A stretch of 64,000 nt of DNA from Charina bottae (GCA_023362775.1 JALMGJ010000005.1:41437463-41501462), one strand, 5' to 3'; numbered from the stretch's first letter, positions 25,130 to 37,577 are shown. The notes: generated by a model not told the origin, from the sequence alone. Translations and numbers: made by a program.

Positions 25130-27840
25130 ATGCAGAAGGTTGACTATCTGAGGGGCAAATATAGTCCAGGCTGATTCTGGTCTGGTCTGGTCTGGTAAGA
25201 TACGATAGGGGCTATTCAGAAGCAGTTGTACATTAGTTCTGTCCTTTGTTAGATCAACAAAAAGAGGTTCTCTGGAACTTTCAAGGAAAATTCCTCATGA
25301 TGGGGCCCATCATGGAAAAGGCATTCCACCAAAGGACCCATGTCTTCCTGAGAGACAGAGTCTCTTGCCAGTGTCTTTGAAATTCCTGGGAAGTCAATGA
25401 TCACCTTGGAGCTAGATTAGGCAAATGCACACCTTGGTCCCTGGCCAGATACTCCCAGCCCCCACCTCATGACTGTTAGTCGGTGGGGAGGTGACCACAG
25501 AGAAAGGGACTATGTGGCAATAGCTCCGGTTACACAGCAATAGCAAATACTTGAGAAAAGCAAGACAGCAAAAAGGGCTTTTAGTGAGAATGAATAATTC
25601 ACATTTTGAGCAATGTCCTGGTGAGTGGCGACAGGAAGATTCCAAATAGCTCCCCAGGGCATGGCCCACCAAGGGAACAGTGGGGAGGGATGTCATGAGG
25701 AATGAGCAGTGTGGCAGGGAAAGCAGAAGGGTAAGGTGGAAGGAGGCAAGCTGGGGTAGCATTAGTGGAGTGAGCAAGCCTCTAATAGTTGCTAAAAAGA
25801 GAGAACTTTAGTAAACAGGATTTCTCATTCTGCTGCAGAGCTATCTAAGGGGCACCTATCCTAGCTGATATTCTTTTAACTGACTGAAAACAAAATATTC
25901 CCGTACTGTAATGGAGCTGGCTATTTAAACCCTGGGCAGAGCATGCCATGGCAACAGAGCAGAATCTGGAGAGGCTCAACAAAATAGAGTAGCAGCAAAG
26001 TAACCAGCTTTCTTTATACCCAGCAAGACTCTGGATTCTTTGGGAGAAAGCCTCCTTGATAGCAACTTTGGGAAACTTCAGTTGGGTCCCTTTCTCCTCT
26101 TGATCATGAATGTCACTGGGATTAATGCAAACTGTATGTATAACCTCCTTCCATGGGTTATATTCTTTCTGAGTTGCTTTTCCTGTTCAGGAACATCTGG
26201 GCAGCACAGGAACTGAAAACATTAAAAAGAAGCCATCCTGAGTAGAAAGGAGAAAACATGTTATGCAGCTTAATATTAATGTGCATTATGGGGAAAGTAA
26301 CAGATGAGAAACTGAGTTCTGTTTTGTCCAGTACCTCTTACAACTCTCTCACTATGAAGAACATCTGGGCTATGGTGATACAATGCAGAAGTATATCATC
26401 TTCCTTTAAAATACAATGGGAGAGGCAGGCAATCCAGCACCCTCCAGATGCTTTGGACTACAGCTTTTTGAGTTCCTTGCCATTGGCCAATTGGCTGGGA
26501 CTGATGGGAGTGGGTTCAACGCATTTGGAGAGCTCCTGGACGCGTACCCCTGCAGCATAGATTTCTAACATGTCTTTTGAGTCTTGGGGCAGAGAGATAA
26601 AATAACAAGCTAATCCAAAAGGGAAATGGGATTTTGTTTGCTTGCTTGCTTTTGTCTGCTTGTTTTCTGTTCAAGATACCTGAGATTTCTCTCGACTTGG
26701 GTCACTCTCCAAAACCCAAATCTTCAGTTTATTCAGAATATGAAATGTAGCATTTAGAACAAGTGAATCTTTGTTTAAAAAAACTTAGACAGAAATAATT
26801 ATTAGGTCAGTTTATTTTAAAATCATAAAGATAAATTGGTAAGGTAAAGTCACTTTAAACATCGGACAAATACTCCTGTTTTGAACAAAATAATATCTAA
26901 AGTATTACAAGCTTGGAATATTCATAACACTGATTTGCAGTTACAGAAAGAAAACAGCGGAGCAATTTAAATTTACAAACAATCACAAACTTAATATTTA
27001 TACTTTGAGTAATGTTTCCCACTGCCATAATGTGATGAAGTGAGAACATGTTTAGCTGCAAGTCACCTCTGCCATTCCACAGGATTTTTATCTTTGAGTC
27101 ACAATTAAATCATACAAAACTCCTTACATCTCTACAGTTCTTACAGTTGGTCAGTGTTGACGTATGCAATCTTTTGACGTACAGTATTTGCCATATTTGG
27201 GCTGACAGCAAAACACAAAGCACGAACCCTCCCCCTCCCCACCACTCATACCACCTTCCCAGCTTGCTCTACCGGGGCCTTCACCGCCATATCTCCCTGC
27301 CAGCTCTACTCTAATATCCTGTTCATTGTTCCCAGCTCCCTGGCCTGCACCCCCATTGTCTCAATGCCTTGACAAGTCACCTATTTCCATTTACTGCCCT
27401 CCAACATTTGCTACACTTTCTATCATCACCCCTCTCTCTTCTTGCTGTTCTCTCTGCTGTTTTGACACCTCCCAATTTAGTATAAACTGCCAATATCATT
27501 AGCACTGTTTATTCTTCTACATTGTTAATGTGAAGTTATAACCCAAGCAAGAGGCTTTTCAGGGCATTGTTCACCAGATCCCAGACCCTGTATTGTTTGC
27601 TCAGCTACGCTCCTAATTCCGTAAAAAAAGTGTCCATGTGTCCAAAAGTGTCCATAGAGTAATTCACTGGGCCTAGCTGAGAGCCAAGAAGAGTTTCTAT
27701 GGAGTAGGATCCCTTTGGTTCATGCAGCTCTATTTTAAAGCTAATACCTACAAGAGAGTAGTTTGCTAATTTATGTATAGGGATACTGTAGCATTGGAAA
27801 CAATGAAGTCATTCCTTAACCCGTTTACAAGGGGATTAGG
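25130..27840. other. No gene recognised
   Basis: Contains a short (TGGTC)n run at about 25178-25197, a probable decayed MITE at 26434-26535 (CACCCTCCAGATGCTTTGGACTACAGC...GGGACTGATGGGAG) and a C-rich stretch near 27225-27245. The frames present are short and without recognisable domains. Confidence 0.4.
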
Positions 27841-27841
27841 A

Positions 27842-28696
27842 ATGTTAGATTATATCTGAATTGGAGAAGAAATAGAAGATCATACCTGGAAGGATATTAG
27901 AACAGATTATAAAAGAAGTCATTTGTAAACATCTTGAAGACAATGTCTTGGTTACCAAACTCAGCATGGATCTGTCATGTTAGGTAAATCTCATCTCCTC
28001 CTTTAACAAGGTAGCTACTTTGGTGGACAAGGAGAATGCTACGCATGTGATCTACCTCAATTTCACCAAAACTTTTACAGATTCCACATGACATTCTCAT
28101 TGACAGGTTGTTGAAGTGTGAGTTGGATGGCACTACAATTGGCTGACTAACCACACTCCAATGGATCTACATCAAGTTGGTCAGCAATATCCAGTGCGAT
28201 CCTGCAAGGATATGTCTTGTCTAGCATTATTCATCATTTTTACTGACAACCTAGATAAAAAAATTAATGGGCTGCTTATCAAATTTGTGGATGACACAAA
28301 ATTGGGAAATCTGGCCAATACCCAGGATGACAGATCAAGATGGCAATCTCACTTGAACAGGCTGGAAGACTGAGATAAAAGGAATAAGATGTCCTTCAAA
28401 AGGGAGACATCTAAGCCATTACATTTATGGAGGGAAAATATAGCACATACTGTACATACAAGATGAAGATTCATGGCTTGGAAACACTACTTCTGAGAAG
28501 GATTTGGGTGTGGTTGTGGACAACAAACTGAGCATGAGCCGGCAGTGTGAGACAGCTGCAAGAAGGGCTAATACAGTTTTGGGTTGAATTAGAAGAGGCA
28601 TTGTATCAAAGAAATAGAAGTCCTTATTCTCCTCTGTTCTGCATGGATGAGACCATACCAGAATACTGTATATGACTCTGGGTACTACAGTTCCAG
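27842..28696 (+). pseudogene. CR1-type LINE, left part (split by a BovB insertion)
   Basis: Plus-strand fragments give KFVDDTKLGNLANTQDDR, SHLNRLED, and, after lesions, LLRRIWVWLWTTN in a shifted frame of the EKDLGVVVDNKLxMS motif. A near-complete GLGVVVDNKL-type stretch lies at about 28500-28535. The catalytic box is FVDD in place of YADD. The copy continues at 31914 after the BovB insertion; both sides of the 13-bp duplication rejoin one CR1 sequence (CTACAGTTCCAGAAAGATAT). Confidence 0.75.
28684..28696. repeat. 13-bp target-site duplication, left copy
   Basis: ACTACAGTTCCAG here is repeated exactly at 31914-31926 and brackets the BovB element. Confidence 0.9.
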
Positions 28697-28871
28697 CAAA
28701 GGAGATCGTTACCTTGTCGTGGTGCTGGAGCTTGAGCACCTCAATGACGCCATAAGCTAAACCGTGAAGGGATACCCAAGATGGGAAGGTCATGGCAGAG
28801 AGGTCAGACTAAATACAATCCCTAGGGAAGGTATTGGCAACCCACCCCAGTATTCTTGCCGTGAAAACTAA

Positions 28872-29825
28872 ATGGATCAGTACAACCAGAGATATGTCAG
28901 TATACCATCGGAAGATGGGACTCCCAGGTCGGAAGATGGTCAAAATGCTACTGGGGATGAACAGAGAATAAGTTCAACTAGCCCCAGATGTGATGACGCA
29001 GCTAGCTCAAATCCGAAAGGATGGCTAGTGGCCGACAGTGCTGGTGGTGAACGACGAATTCTATGTTCTAAAGATGAACACACCATAGGAACCTGGAATG
29101 TAAGATCTATGAGCCAGGGCAAATTGGGTGTGGTTATTGGTGAGATGTCAAGATTAAATATAGACATTTTGGGTGTCAGTGAACTGAAATGGACTGGAAT
29201 GGGCCACTTCACATCAGATGACCACCAGATCTACTACTGTGGACAAGAGGACCACAGAAGAAATGGAGTAGCCCTCATAATTAATAATAAAGTGGCTAAG
29301 ACAGTGCTTGGATACAATCCAAAAAACGATAGAATGATCTCAATTCGAATTCAGGGGAAGCCATTTAACATCACAGTGATCCAAATATATGCCCCAACCA
29401 CAGATGCTGAAGAAGCAGAAGTAGATCAGTTCTATGAGGATCTGCAGCACCTACTGGATAATACACCAAAAAGAGATGTTATTTTCATTACAGGAGACTG
29501 GAATGCTAAGGTGGGTAGTGAAACGACACCTGGAATTACAGGTAAGCATGGTCTGGGAGAACAAAATGAAGCGGGACATAGGCTGATAGAATTTTGCCAA
29601 GACAATTCACTGTGCATAACAAACACTCTCTTCCAGCAACCTAAAAGACAACTATATACATGGACTTCACCAGATGGTTGACACTGAAATCAGATCGACT
29701 ACATCCTTTGTAGCCAAAGGTGGTGGACATCTATACAGTCGGTAAAAACAAGACCTGGAGCTGACTGTAGTTCAGATCACGAACTTCTTATTGCACAATT
29801 TAGAATCAGACTAAAGAGAATAGGG
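28872..29825 (+). pseudogene. BovB apurinic-like endonuclease domain
   Basis: The first 269 codons are open. They contain endonuclease-exonuclease-phosphatase motifs in order: IGTWNVRSM, GVSELKWTGMG (catalytic Glu), VIQIYAPT, ITGDWNAKVG (Asp and Asn) and, beyond two in-frame TGA codons, QIDYILCSQRW and GADCSSDHELLIA (SDH). The domain nicks target DNA to prime reverse transcription. Two stops separate the first part from the final SDH motif, so no full domain can be made. Confidence 0.88.
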
Positions 29826-29861
29826 AAGACCCACAGATCAGTTAGATATGAGCTCACTAAT

Positions 29862-31907
29862 ATGCCTAATGAATATGCAGTGGAGGTGAAGAATAGATTT
29901 AAGGGACTAGATTTAGTAGATAGGGTCCCGGAAGAACTATGGACAGAAGTTCGCAACATTGTTCAGGAGGCGGCAACAAAAAACGTCCCAAAGAAAAAGA
30001 AAACCAAGAAGTCAAGATGGCTGTCTGCTGAGACACTGGAAGTAGCCCAAGAAAGAAGGAAAGCAAAAGGCAACAGTGATAGGGGGAGATATGCCCAATT
30101 AAATGCAAAATTCCAGAGGTTAGCCAGAAGAGATAACGAATTATTTTTAAACAAGCAATGTGCGGAAGTGGAAGAAGATAATAGAATAGGAAGGACAAGA
30201 GACCTCTTCCAGAAAATTAGAAACATCGGAGGTAAATTCCAGGCAAAAATGGGTATGATCAAAAACAAAGATGGCAAGGACCTAACAGAAGCAGAAGAGA
30301 TCAAGAAAAGGTGGCAAGAATATACGGAAGATCTGTATAGGAAGGAGAATAATATCGGGGATAGATTTGACGGTGTGGTCAGTGAGTTAGAGCCAGACAT
30401 CCTGAAGAGTGAGGTTGAATGGGCCTTAAGAAGCATTGCTAATAACAAGGCAGCAGGAGACGACGGTATCCCAGCTGAACTGTTTAAAATCTTGCAAGAT
30501 GATGCCGTGAAGGTGATGCATGCCATATTCCAAGTTTCAGCAAATTTGGAAAACACAAGAATGGCCATCAGATTGGAAAAAATCAACTTATATCCCCATA
30601 CCCAAAAAGGGAAACACTAAAGAATGTTCAAACTATCGAACAGTGGCACTTATTTCACATGCCAGTAAGGTAATGCTCAAGATCTTGCAAGGTGGACTCC
30701 AGCAATTCATGGAGCGAGAATTGCAATTGTACAAGCTGGGTTTAGAAGAGGCAGAGGAACTATAGACCAAATTGCCAATATCTGCTGGATAATGGAGAAA
30801 GCCAGGGAGTTTCAGAAAAACATCTATTTCTGTTTTATTGACTATTCTAAAGCCTTTGACTGTGTGAATCATAACAAATTGTGGCAGGTTCTTGGTGGTA
30901 TGGGGATACCAAGTCATCTTGTCTGCCTCCTGAGGAATCTGTATGACCAAGTAGTAACGGTAAGAACAGACCACGGAATAACGGACTGGTTTAAGATTGG
31001 GAAAGGAGTATGGCAGGGTTGTATACTCTCACCCTACCTATTCAACCTGTACGCAGAACACATCATGGGACGTGCTGGGCTTGATGAATCTAAGGCTGGA
31101 GTTAAAATCCCTGGAAGAAACATTAACCATCTCAGATATGCAGATGGTACCACTTTGATGGCTGAAAGCGAGGAGGAGCTGAGGAGCCTTATGATGAAGG
31201 TGAAAGAAGAAAGTGCAAAAGCTGGGTTGCAGTTAAACCTCAAAAAAACCAAGATTATGGCAACCAGCTTGACTGATAACTGGCAAATAGAGGGAGAAAA
31301 CGTGGAGGCAGTGACAGACTTTGTATTTCTAGGAACAAAGATTACTGCAGAGCTGACTGCAGCCAGGAAATTAGAAGACATCTACTTCTTGGGAGGAGAA
31401 CAATGACAAATCTTGATAAAATAGTTAAGAGTAGAGACATCACACTGACAACAAAGGTCCGCATAGTTAAAGCAATGGTATTCCCCGTAGTAACCTATGG
31501 CTGTGAGAGCTGGACCATTAGGAAGGCTGAGCGAAGGAAGATAGATGCTTTTGAACTGTGGTGATGGAGGAAAATTCTGAGAGTGCCTTGGACTGCAAGA
31601 AGATCAAACCAGTCCATACTCCAGGAAATAAAGCCAGACTACTCACTTGAGGGAATGATATTAAAGGCAAAACTGAAGTACTTTGGCCACATGATGAGAA
31701 GACAGGATACCCTGGAGAAGATGCTGATGCTAGGGAAAGTGGAAGGCAAAAGGAAGAGGGGCCGACCAAGGGCAAGATGGATGGATGATATTCTGGAGGT
31801 GACGGACTCATCCTTGGGGGACCTGGGGGTGGCGACGGCCGACAGGAAGCTCTGGCGTGGGCTGGTCCATGAAGTCACGAAGAGTCAGAAGCGACTGAAC
31901 AAATAAA
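29862..31907 (+). pseudogene. BovB reverse transcriptase domain, catalytically altered and frameshifted
   Basis: Successive frames 29862-30530, 30520-30765, 30792-31350, 31340-31562 and 31583-31906 carry the RTE reverse transcriptase. Motifs include WALRSIANNKAAGDDGIPAE, KECSNYRTVALISHASKVM, CFIDYSKAFDCVNH, GKGVWQGCILSPYLFNLYAE, LNLKKTKIM, FVFLGTKI, YGCESWTIRKAE and LEKMLMLGKVEGKRKRGRP. The catalytic YADD box reads YADG because codon 31146-31148 is GGT. A TGA near 31562 interrupts FELW-WRK. The copy is dead. Confidence 0.9.
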
Positions 31908-31913
31908 CAACAA

Positions 31914-32372
31914 ACTACAGTTCCAGAAAGATATTGATAAATAAGAACAAGTTTGGAGGAGGGCAATGAAGATGATATGGGGACTTGAGGACATGCCCTA
32001 TGAGGGTGAAAGAACTTGAGATATTCAATCTATAGAAAAGAAGATTGAGAGGACACATGGTATCACTGTTCAAGTACATTAAAAAGTGCCATACTGAAGG
32101 AGGTCAGGAATTCTTTTCCATTGCCACAGAAACTAAGACTAGAAATAATGGGTATTAGTTGTAGCTACCTAGATTTCATTTAAATATAAGGAAATAATTG
32201 TTGACAGTAAGGACTATACAACAGTGGAGCAGTCTATTTCCAGAGGTTGTGGTTCTTCATCTCTCGAGGTTTTTAAGAAGAGGTTAGACATCCACCTCTA
32301 AAGGACAGTTTCATTGGTTTTCCTCCACATTGGAGAAGGTTGGACTGGATGATCGTAACTCCATGATCTCTT
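31914..32372 (+). pseudogene. CR1-type LINE, right part and 3' end
   Basis: Continues the element of 27842-28696. A decayed RT tail (ERTxIQSIEKKIERTHG in broken frames) is followed by a standard CR1 3' end: GTGGAGCAGTCTATTTCCAG, AGGTTGTGGTTCTTCATCTC, TTTTTAAGAAGAGGTTAGAC and TTGGACTGGATGATC. The first 13 bases are the right target-site duplication copy. Confidence 0.8.
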
Positions 32373-32803
32373 TATTAAATCCACACGGTCCATCATGTTC
32401 ACCACTTTAAAACTCTGAATCCCTCAAATTCAGGTCAACTGTTCCAACAAGAGTAAATCCTTAAGTCTCCAAAACACCCCCAAAACCTGGGGGAACATTT
32501 TGGCCCTGTTTATTCCAGTGTTGTATCCTTGCAAGTTGCTTCTGCCGTCTGTTAAAAAAAGGCCATAATTTTTTTCTTAATCAGCAGTGGGAGCAATTAC
32601 ATTGAAAAAAGGAGTCATGTTATTTTTCCCTCTACAGATGAAAAACAAAACTGCAACTTGGGAGGAGCATGTTTATTAAAGCACCTCCAAAATAAGTAAA
32701 ATAAGTAAAAATAAATTAGAAATGGCCCTTTGCGCTTCTGGAGTGCAGCCCTTAATGTGCCACATAAAGTTCAGTACAGCCCTTAATCCTACAGAAGATG
32801 CAA

Positions 32804-32960
32804 ATGTTTATTTATTTATATTTATATACCAAATTTATTCACTGCCCATCTCACTCAGAGAGCGACTCTGGGAGGTGTAGATAAAACAGGAATAAAATAC
32901 TAGTTAAAACACAATAAAACAGTAAAACAATACAATCAAAGCAATCTTCATAATAAGTAA
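32804..32960 (-). mobile_element. LINE 3' tail (L2/CR1-like family)
   Basis: On the minus strand it reads CTCCCAGAGTCGCTCTCTGA, GATGGGCAGTGAATAAATTT and (TAAA)-type repeats. This is the GGGCGGTATATAAATTTAATAAATAAA 3' terminus seen also at 11314 (+) and 63800 (-). Confidence 0.65.
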
Positions 32961-35900
32961 TATGTTCCAAGAGGTAGATGGTAAAAATTTCTTAATTTAA
33001 TTTCCAGGGAGCATCTTCAGGGTGCTAACCACCCCCAGGGTTGGTTACCCCTCTTCACGCCCCATGCGAGGTGGCAGAGAGAGTGCGCCTCATTCTCTAC
33101 CTAACTCCAAAGTTGGTGGAAGAAAATATGACCTTCTGGGGAGTTGTTTTATTTGCTTATTTATATTTTCTGTGATTGGAGTAAACTGTGAGAGGGAGTG
33201 GTTCATTCCCCTGAATCTCCTGCACTTCCAGATTCCAGGCAGAGGATTTGTACCTCTATCACATTTTCCCTTCTGTCCCATTCCATTATATTCAAGCCCT
33301 TCCTAAACGCTCCTTAAGTGCCCCCAAAAGACAAGTTGCTGACATCACATGGTAAGCCTCTCATCCACTGACCACATCCTCTGACCGAAAAGTAACAAGG
33401 GCCAATCATAGCATATGAGAAATATCTCTGGTTCAATAGAGTAGAATGAACTGGGGGTGAAAATAGCAGCATACGAATATGAGATTGAAGAAAATCAGTC
33501 TGGACGGCTCTTCCACACCCTAACTGCTTCTACTCCTCAATCCTCAAAAGACTATCTACGAGTAGCTTAAGACCTGCCACCAACTACAAAATGCTTGGAA
33601 CAACTAGCAAAAAACATTGCCCTGTCCTCTCCTGCCACGGGTTTGATAGCATCAAAAATCCTTCCCCCTCCAACTCCATACATACGGAGAATAAAAGAAA
33701 TCACTTGTATATCACCCTATCCATATCCTTACTTCATGTTTCATGCATGTATCTGTTGTATACAAAAGCCCCAACCAAACAGCTGTCTTATGAGGGGACT
33801 TGAAAAGGCTCTAAGCCAGAGCTTTCCAAACTTTTCATGTTGGTGACACACTTTTTAGACATGCATCATTTTGCGACACACTCTTAGAGCAGGGCACAAG
33901 GCAGGCACTAGGACCTGCGCAGAATCACAGCAGGTTTGGAGGCAGCCAGGCACAAGGCAGGCACTAGGACCTGCGCAGAATCCTGGCAGGGCTCGGAGGC
34001 AGCAGCAGCCGCGACACACCCAGACACTGCAGCAGACACACTAATGTGTCCCAACACACAGTTTGGAAAGCTCTGCTCTAAGCCATTTTGCCCTTGAAAG
34101 ACCTGCTCTGGGAGGTGTCCTGAGCCAGGGAAATTGGCCATCCAGAAATACCATAGATGATGGTGGTGGTGGTGGTGGTGATGATAGTTTCAAATATACT
34201 ATATCTGAGAGAGAAATAATTCAGTTCAGCTCTTGAACACAGTTGACATTGTTTAACAGAGGTCTGGAGTTGCTTTTGAACTGGTGCGGAGTTCCTAACT
34301 TTTGGAATTAAAAAAACTAGGCCAGAAAATTTATTCCTGATGTGCTAGTTTTCTACTTGCATTCAAATATGGAGAATGTGGGGGAAAGATGATGTTCTGA
34401 ACTTGTATAGTCAAGTCTTTTCCACCACTTAATTTTGTTGCATTCATGGAGCTAGCCACGTCTCTGTGCAAAATGATCAAACACACATGAATTCAATTAT
34501 GTCTATAAGTTGTATATAGTGCCAACTGTGGTATATAAGGGTATTCTTTAAAGAAGAAATCTTAGAGATTTTAAACTGGTCACCTTTTCTGCTTTCAAAG
34601 CAAATAAAGTGCTATATGAACCAGAACCTTTTTAAACAAATGCATTTTTCTACTTGGAAATAATTATTAGATAATAAATGGTGAAAATGCATTGTGCAGT
34701 TCAAAAGATATGTCAATTTTGTCAGTGTAAGCATGTGTTTGCACATGTGCATGTATTGCATGTGTGTTTATTATCTTAGTTATCTTAAACTCCTCTACTT
34801 TGGAGGAAATTCTATCTTGTATAAAACAGTCCAAATTCTCCCAAGAGTCATCACTGTGTTTGTACTCTAGTTAGCTGAGAGGAAGGAGTTCATAAATTTG
34901 TCCCCTAAAAGCAGCTGTTTGACATACTAGGGAAAAATTCTATTCTCTAGTAGCTCTGCTAAAAGAGAGTAGGCCATTATGTTTGCAACTCAGGTTATAA
35001 GCACAGAAAAAATGATAAGTAAATGTTTCCATTTGGCCACCTATTGAATGTAAATCATAGCTGAGCTTATACTTGAATATAGTTTTCAGGTTTGCTTTAG
35101 TTTCCACCAACAGTTACGCCAACATTTCTAAGTGGGTGGATATTTCAGGTATACATTGCAAAACATGGAATCCAGTGAGATCAATAAAATCTTCCTTTGA
35201 CTTTGAAGGAGTAAACACTCCAGACATCCAGCATATAACAGTCAATGAAATTCCCATAGATTTCATACATATTGATAACAAGGAACCTCATGACATCTTC
35301 AGGACTAATATACTGTACTACAGCATAAGGTTTGTAGCTTAAGTTTAATTTATTAAACTTAATAAATTAAGTTTAATTTATTAGATACATGTTATCAGAA
35401 ATCTGTTCTTAATTATTGCGTCTCTGCATGTAACAGCTATGATATACAATTTTATTTCTCTGGAGTCATGCATCTGATGAAGTGGACGATAGTCAATTAA
35501 ATAAAGCTAACACTACAACACTATTGTTTTTGCTGCAGCAGATTAATGAGCTAGCCCCTTGGTAATCACATGTTTTTATCATAACATATAAGGGTGAAAT
35601 GTCTGATGGCAAGATTAGAGGTGGGGGGAAGATCAGTGACTCTGCATATAGTTAAAAGTGCGGGGACATTTTTGAAAGGGCATATTATTATCTGGTGCTT
35701 ATCATTGTAAATTTACATAGCATACTTGCAAGCAGAGAAGCAAATGTGTGTAAATTAGCATTGGCAGCTGACTGGACTACTTGGAAATGGAACAGTATTA
35801 TAGAAGAGGGCACTGGGTACATTTCACTCAAAGGCCTCCAGTATGATTGCTTCAGAAATGAATGATCTATTACTATTTCCATTGCACGTATTGCCACTGA

Positions 35901-36890
35901 CACATTACACATCTGGTCAATGTATTTCTGATGTAAAAAAGAAAAGAAAAAAATTCTTATGCTATATTTGAAGCATCCTAGCATAATGATGCTTTCTCCC
36001 AAAAGATACTGTATGTATGTGGGGACTTATAATACTTGAGGCATTGTAATAGGGTTTCTGATGGTTTATGTGACTGGAACTGAAAAAAGCACCGGTTAAC
36101 TTTGCTGTGCTATTGACATTAGAGATGTGGGGTGTTATCCTTATCCCTCATTAAACTCCATACCTGGTTCAGAAGGAGTTGCAGTGTCATTAATGAGTTT
36201 GGTAGCAAAACTAAGCTATAAGGGATCAGAGATCTATTCTCATGTTTTATATCATGGCCATTTTCTTAGCTGATTTGTTTCTGCTGTGAAGTCCACTGGT
36301 CTTCAGAAAAGGCTTCACATGGCACTGGTCAGACTGGGACACATAATTCTGGAGAGGCATTCATTCTTCTCCCCAAAATTCCACTAACAGCAGAGTTGTA
36401 GCACAGCCAATGCCCACGTCAACTGAAACTGAAGGCAGTCATAATTCAACACATCCAGTGGGTGCCAGATTAGGAAAGGCTTTTCAATAGTAGCTGCACA
36501 TGTGACCTCAAAGAGTTCCTTCAAATACTCTTTTAACCCAATGCACTCTCCAAGAACGCTTGCTGCTTTTTGGCATCTTGAGACCATTTCAAAAACCCAA
36601 GATGAAAATTTTCCTATTCACCAGTTACACGTTGGGAAGAGGGAAATGTGTTTCCAGTAGTGAACATTTCATGGCTGGTTCCAACCAATAGCACCAAGCT
36701 ATGGGGATCTTAGAAAAACCATGCTTCCGGTGTCCTTAACCTAACCACGTCACAGCATGATGCAGGGGCGTTGAATAATATACTCTCCAACACAGAGAAT
36801 CAAGTCTAATGTGCTTAGACAGCCTAAACAGAGAGGCCAAAAATAAGGGAACTGAAAGAGAGCACATTTGCCCGGTTACTGGGTATGGTG
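32961..36890. other. Intergenic, no gene recognised
   Basis: Apart from the hAT MITE at 33817-34075, a (GGT)n run at about 34159-34179 and a CTGATGAAGTGGAC element remnant at about 35471-35500, only AT-rich sequence and short shadow frames are seen. A palindromic AATTTATTAAACTTAATAAATTAAG stretch lies at about 35345-35385. Confidence 0.45.
33817..34075. mobile_element. hAT-type MITE, 259 bp
   Basis: Terminal inverted repeats CAGAGCTTTCCAAACT...AGTTTGGAAAGCTCTG are exact over 16 bp. The 8-bp target-site duplication CTCTAAGC (33809-33816 and 34076-34083) is exact, as expected for hAT transposition. No transposase is present. The interior holds two copies of a 57-bp unit (GGCACAAGGCAGGCACTAGG at about 33894 and 33951). 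Confidence 0.92.
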
Positions 36891-36896
36891 CCCACA

Positions 36897-37150
36897 GAGC
36901 TGGGCTTGGTCTAGTGGTTAAGGTGCTGGGCTAGAAACCAGGAGGCTGTGAGTTCTAGTCCCGCCTTAGGCATGAAAGCCGGCTGGGTGACCTTGGGCCA
37001 GTCACTCTCTCTCAGCCCAACTCACCTCGCAGGGTTGTTGTGGGGAAAATAGGAGGAGGAAGGAGGATTAGGTATGTTCGCCGCCTTGAGTTATTTATAA
37101 AAATAATAAAGGCGGCATAAAAATTAAATAAATAAAAATAAATAAATAAA
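36897..37150 (+). mobile_element. Sauria-type tRNA-derived SINE, complete
   Basis: The most complete copy of this family: A-box-like TTGGTCTAGTGGTTAAGG, B-box-like GAGTTCTAGTCCC, TTAGGCATGAAAGCCGGCTG, GGGCCAGTCACTCTCTCTC, AACTCACCTCGCAGGGTT, GGAAAATAGGAGGAGGAAGG, GTTATTTATAAAAATAATAA and a (AAAT)n tail. RNA polymerase III promoter boxes and the tail suggest LINE-dependent spread. It lies just upstream of the CRTAC1 CpG-rich promoter region. Confidence 0.92.
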
Positions 37151-37532
37151 AAACTTGGATATCAGGATACCGCCGAGGGAAGCAAGGGCTCGGGAAGAAG
37201 ATCGGCATCTGCCCTTTTGGCCATCAGGATGAAATTTATACGGAGCCCGTTGCTTAAGGAAACCTCGCACCAGCTGGGACGGGAAGAGTGGAAGCTCGAG
37301 CGAGCTCCACGGTCCTATCTTCCACCCTTTCCCTCCTCTCTCGCTAACAGTGAGGGACCGAAGTTTTCCCACCTTCAACCAAACTTGTGAGGCAGTGGAG
37401 ACACACGGCAACAGCTCATGGCTGACTAAGATCATAGGGACAACTAGGACGGGTGCTAGAATCAACAGGAAAGGAGGCGGCAACTGTGAACGTCCGGAGA
37501 CTTCGGGCGCAGCGGAGGGTGCTGCCTGGCAG

Positions 37533-37577
37533 AGGAGGAGGAGGAGGAGGAGGAGGAGGAGGAGGAGGAGGAGGAGG
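37533..37577. repeat. (GGA)n trinucleotide repeat
   Basis: Fifteen uninterrupted GGA/GAG units inside the CRTAC1 promoter island. The leucine-rich minus-strand frame across it is an artefact of the repeat. Confidence 0.97.

Larger units (their letters stand above)
28697..31913 (+). mobile_element. Near full-length BovB (RTE-clade) LINE inserted in a CR1 element
   Basis: At 3217 bp this is about the length of complete BovB elements, and an exact 13-bp target-site duplication flanks it. It starts with a BovB-like 5' leader (CTTGTCGTGGTGCTGGAGC), carries endonuclease then reverse transcriptase, and ends AGTCAGAAGCGACTGAAC plus a CAA-rich tail. The coding region is disabled by at least three stops (for example 29679-29681 and 29685-29687) and three frameshifts (about 30530, 30740 and 31350). 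It therefore cannot move autonomously. Confidence 0.93.

Noticed and set aside
29963..30586. 207-codon minus-strand frame
   Set aside because: Exact antisense shadow of the BovB reverse transcriptase frame.
34159..34179. (GGT)n run as a coding polyglycine tract
   Set aside because: No open frame of interest around it; plain trinucleotide repeat.
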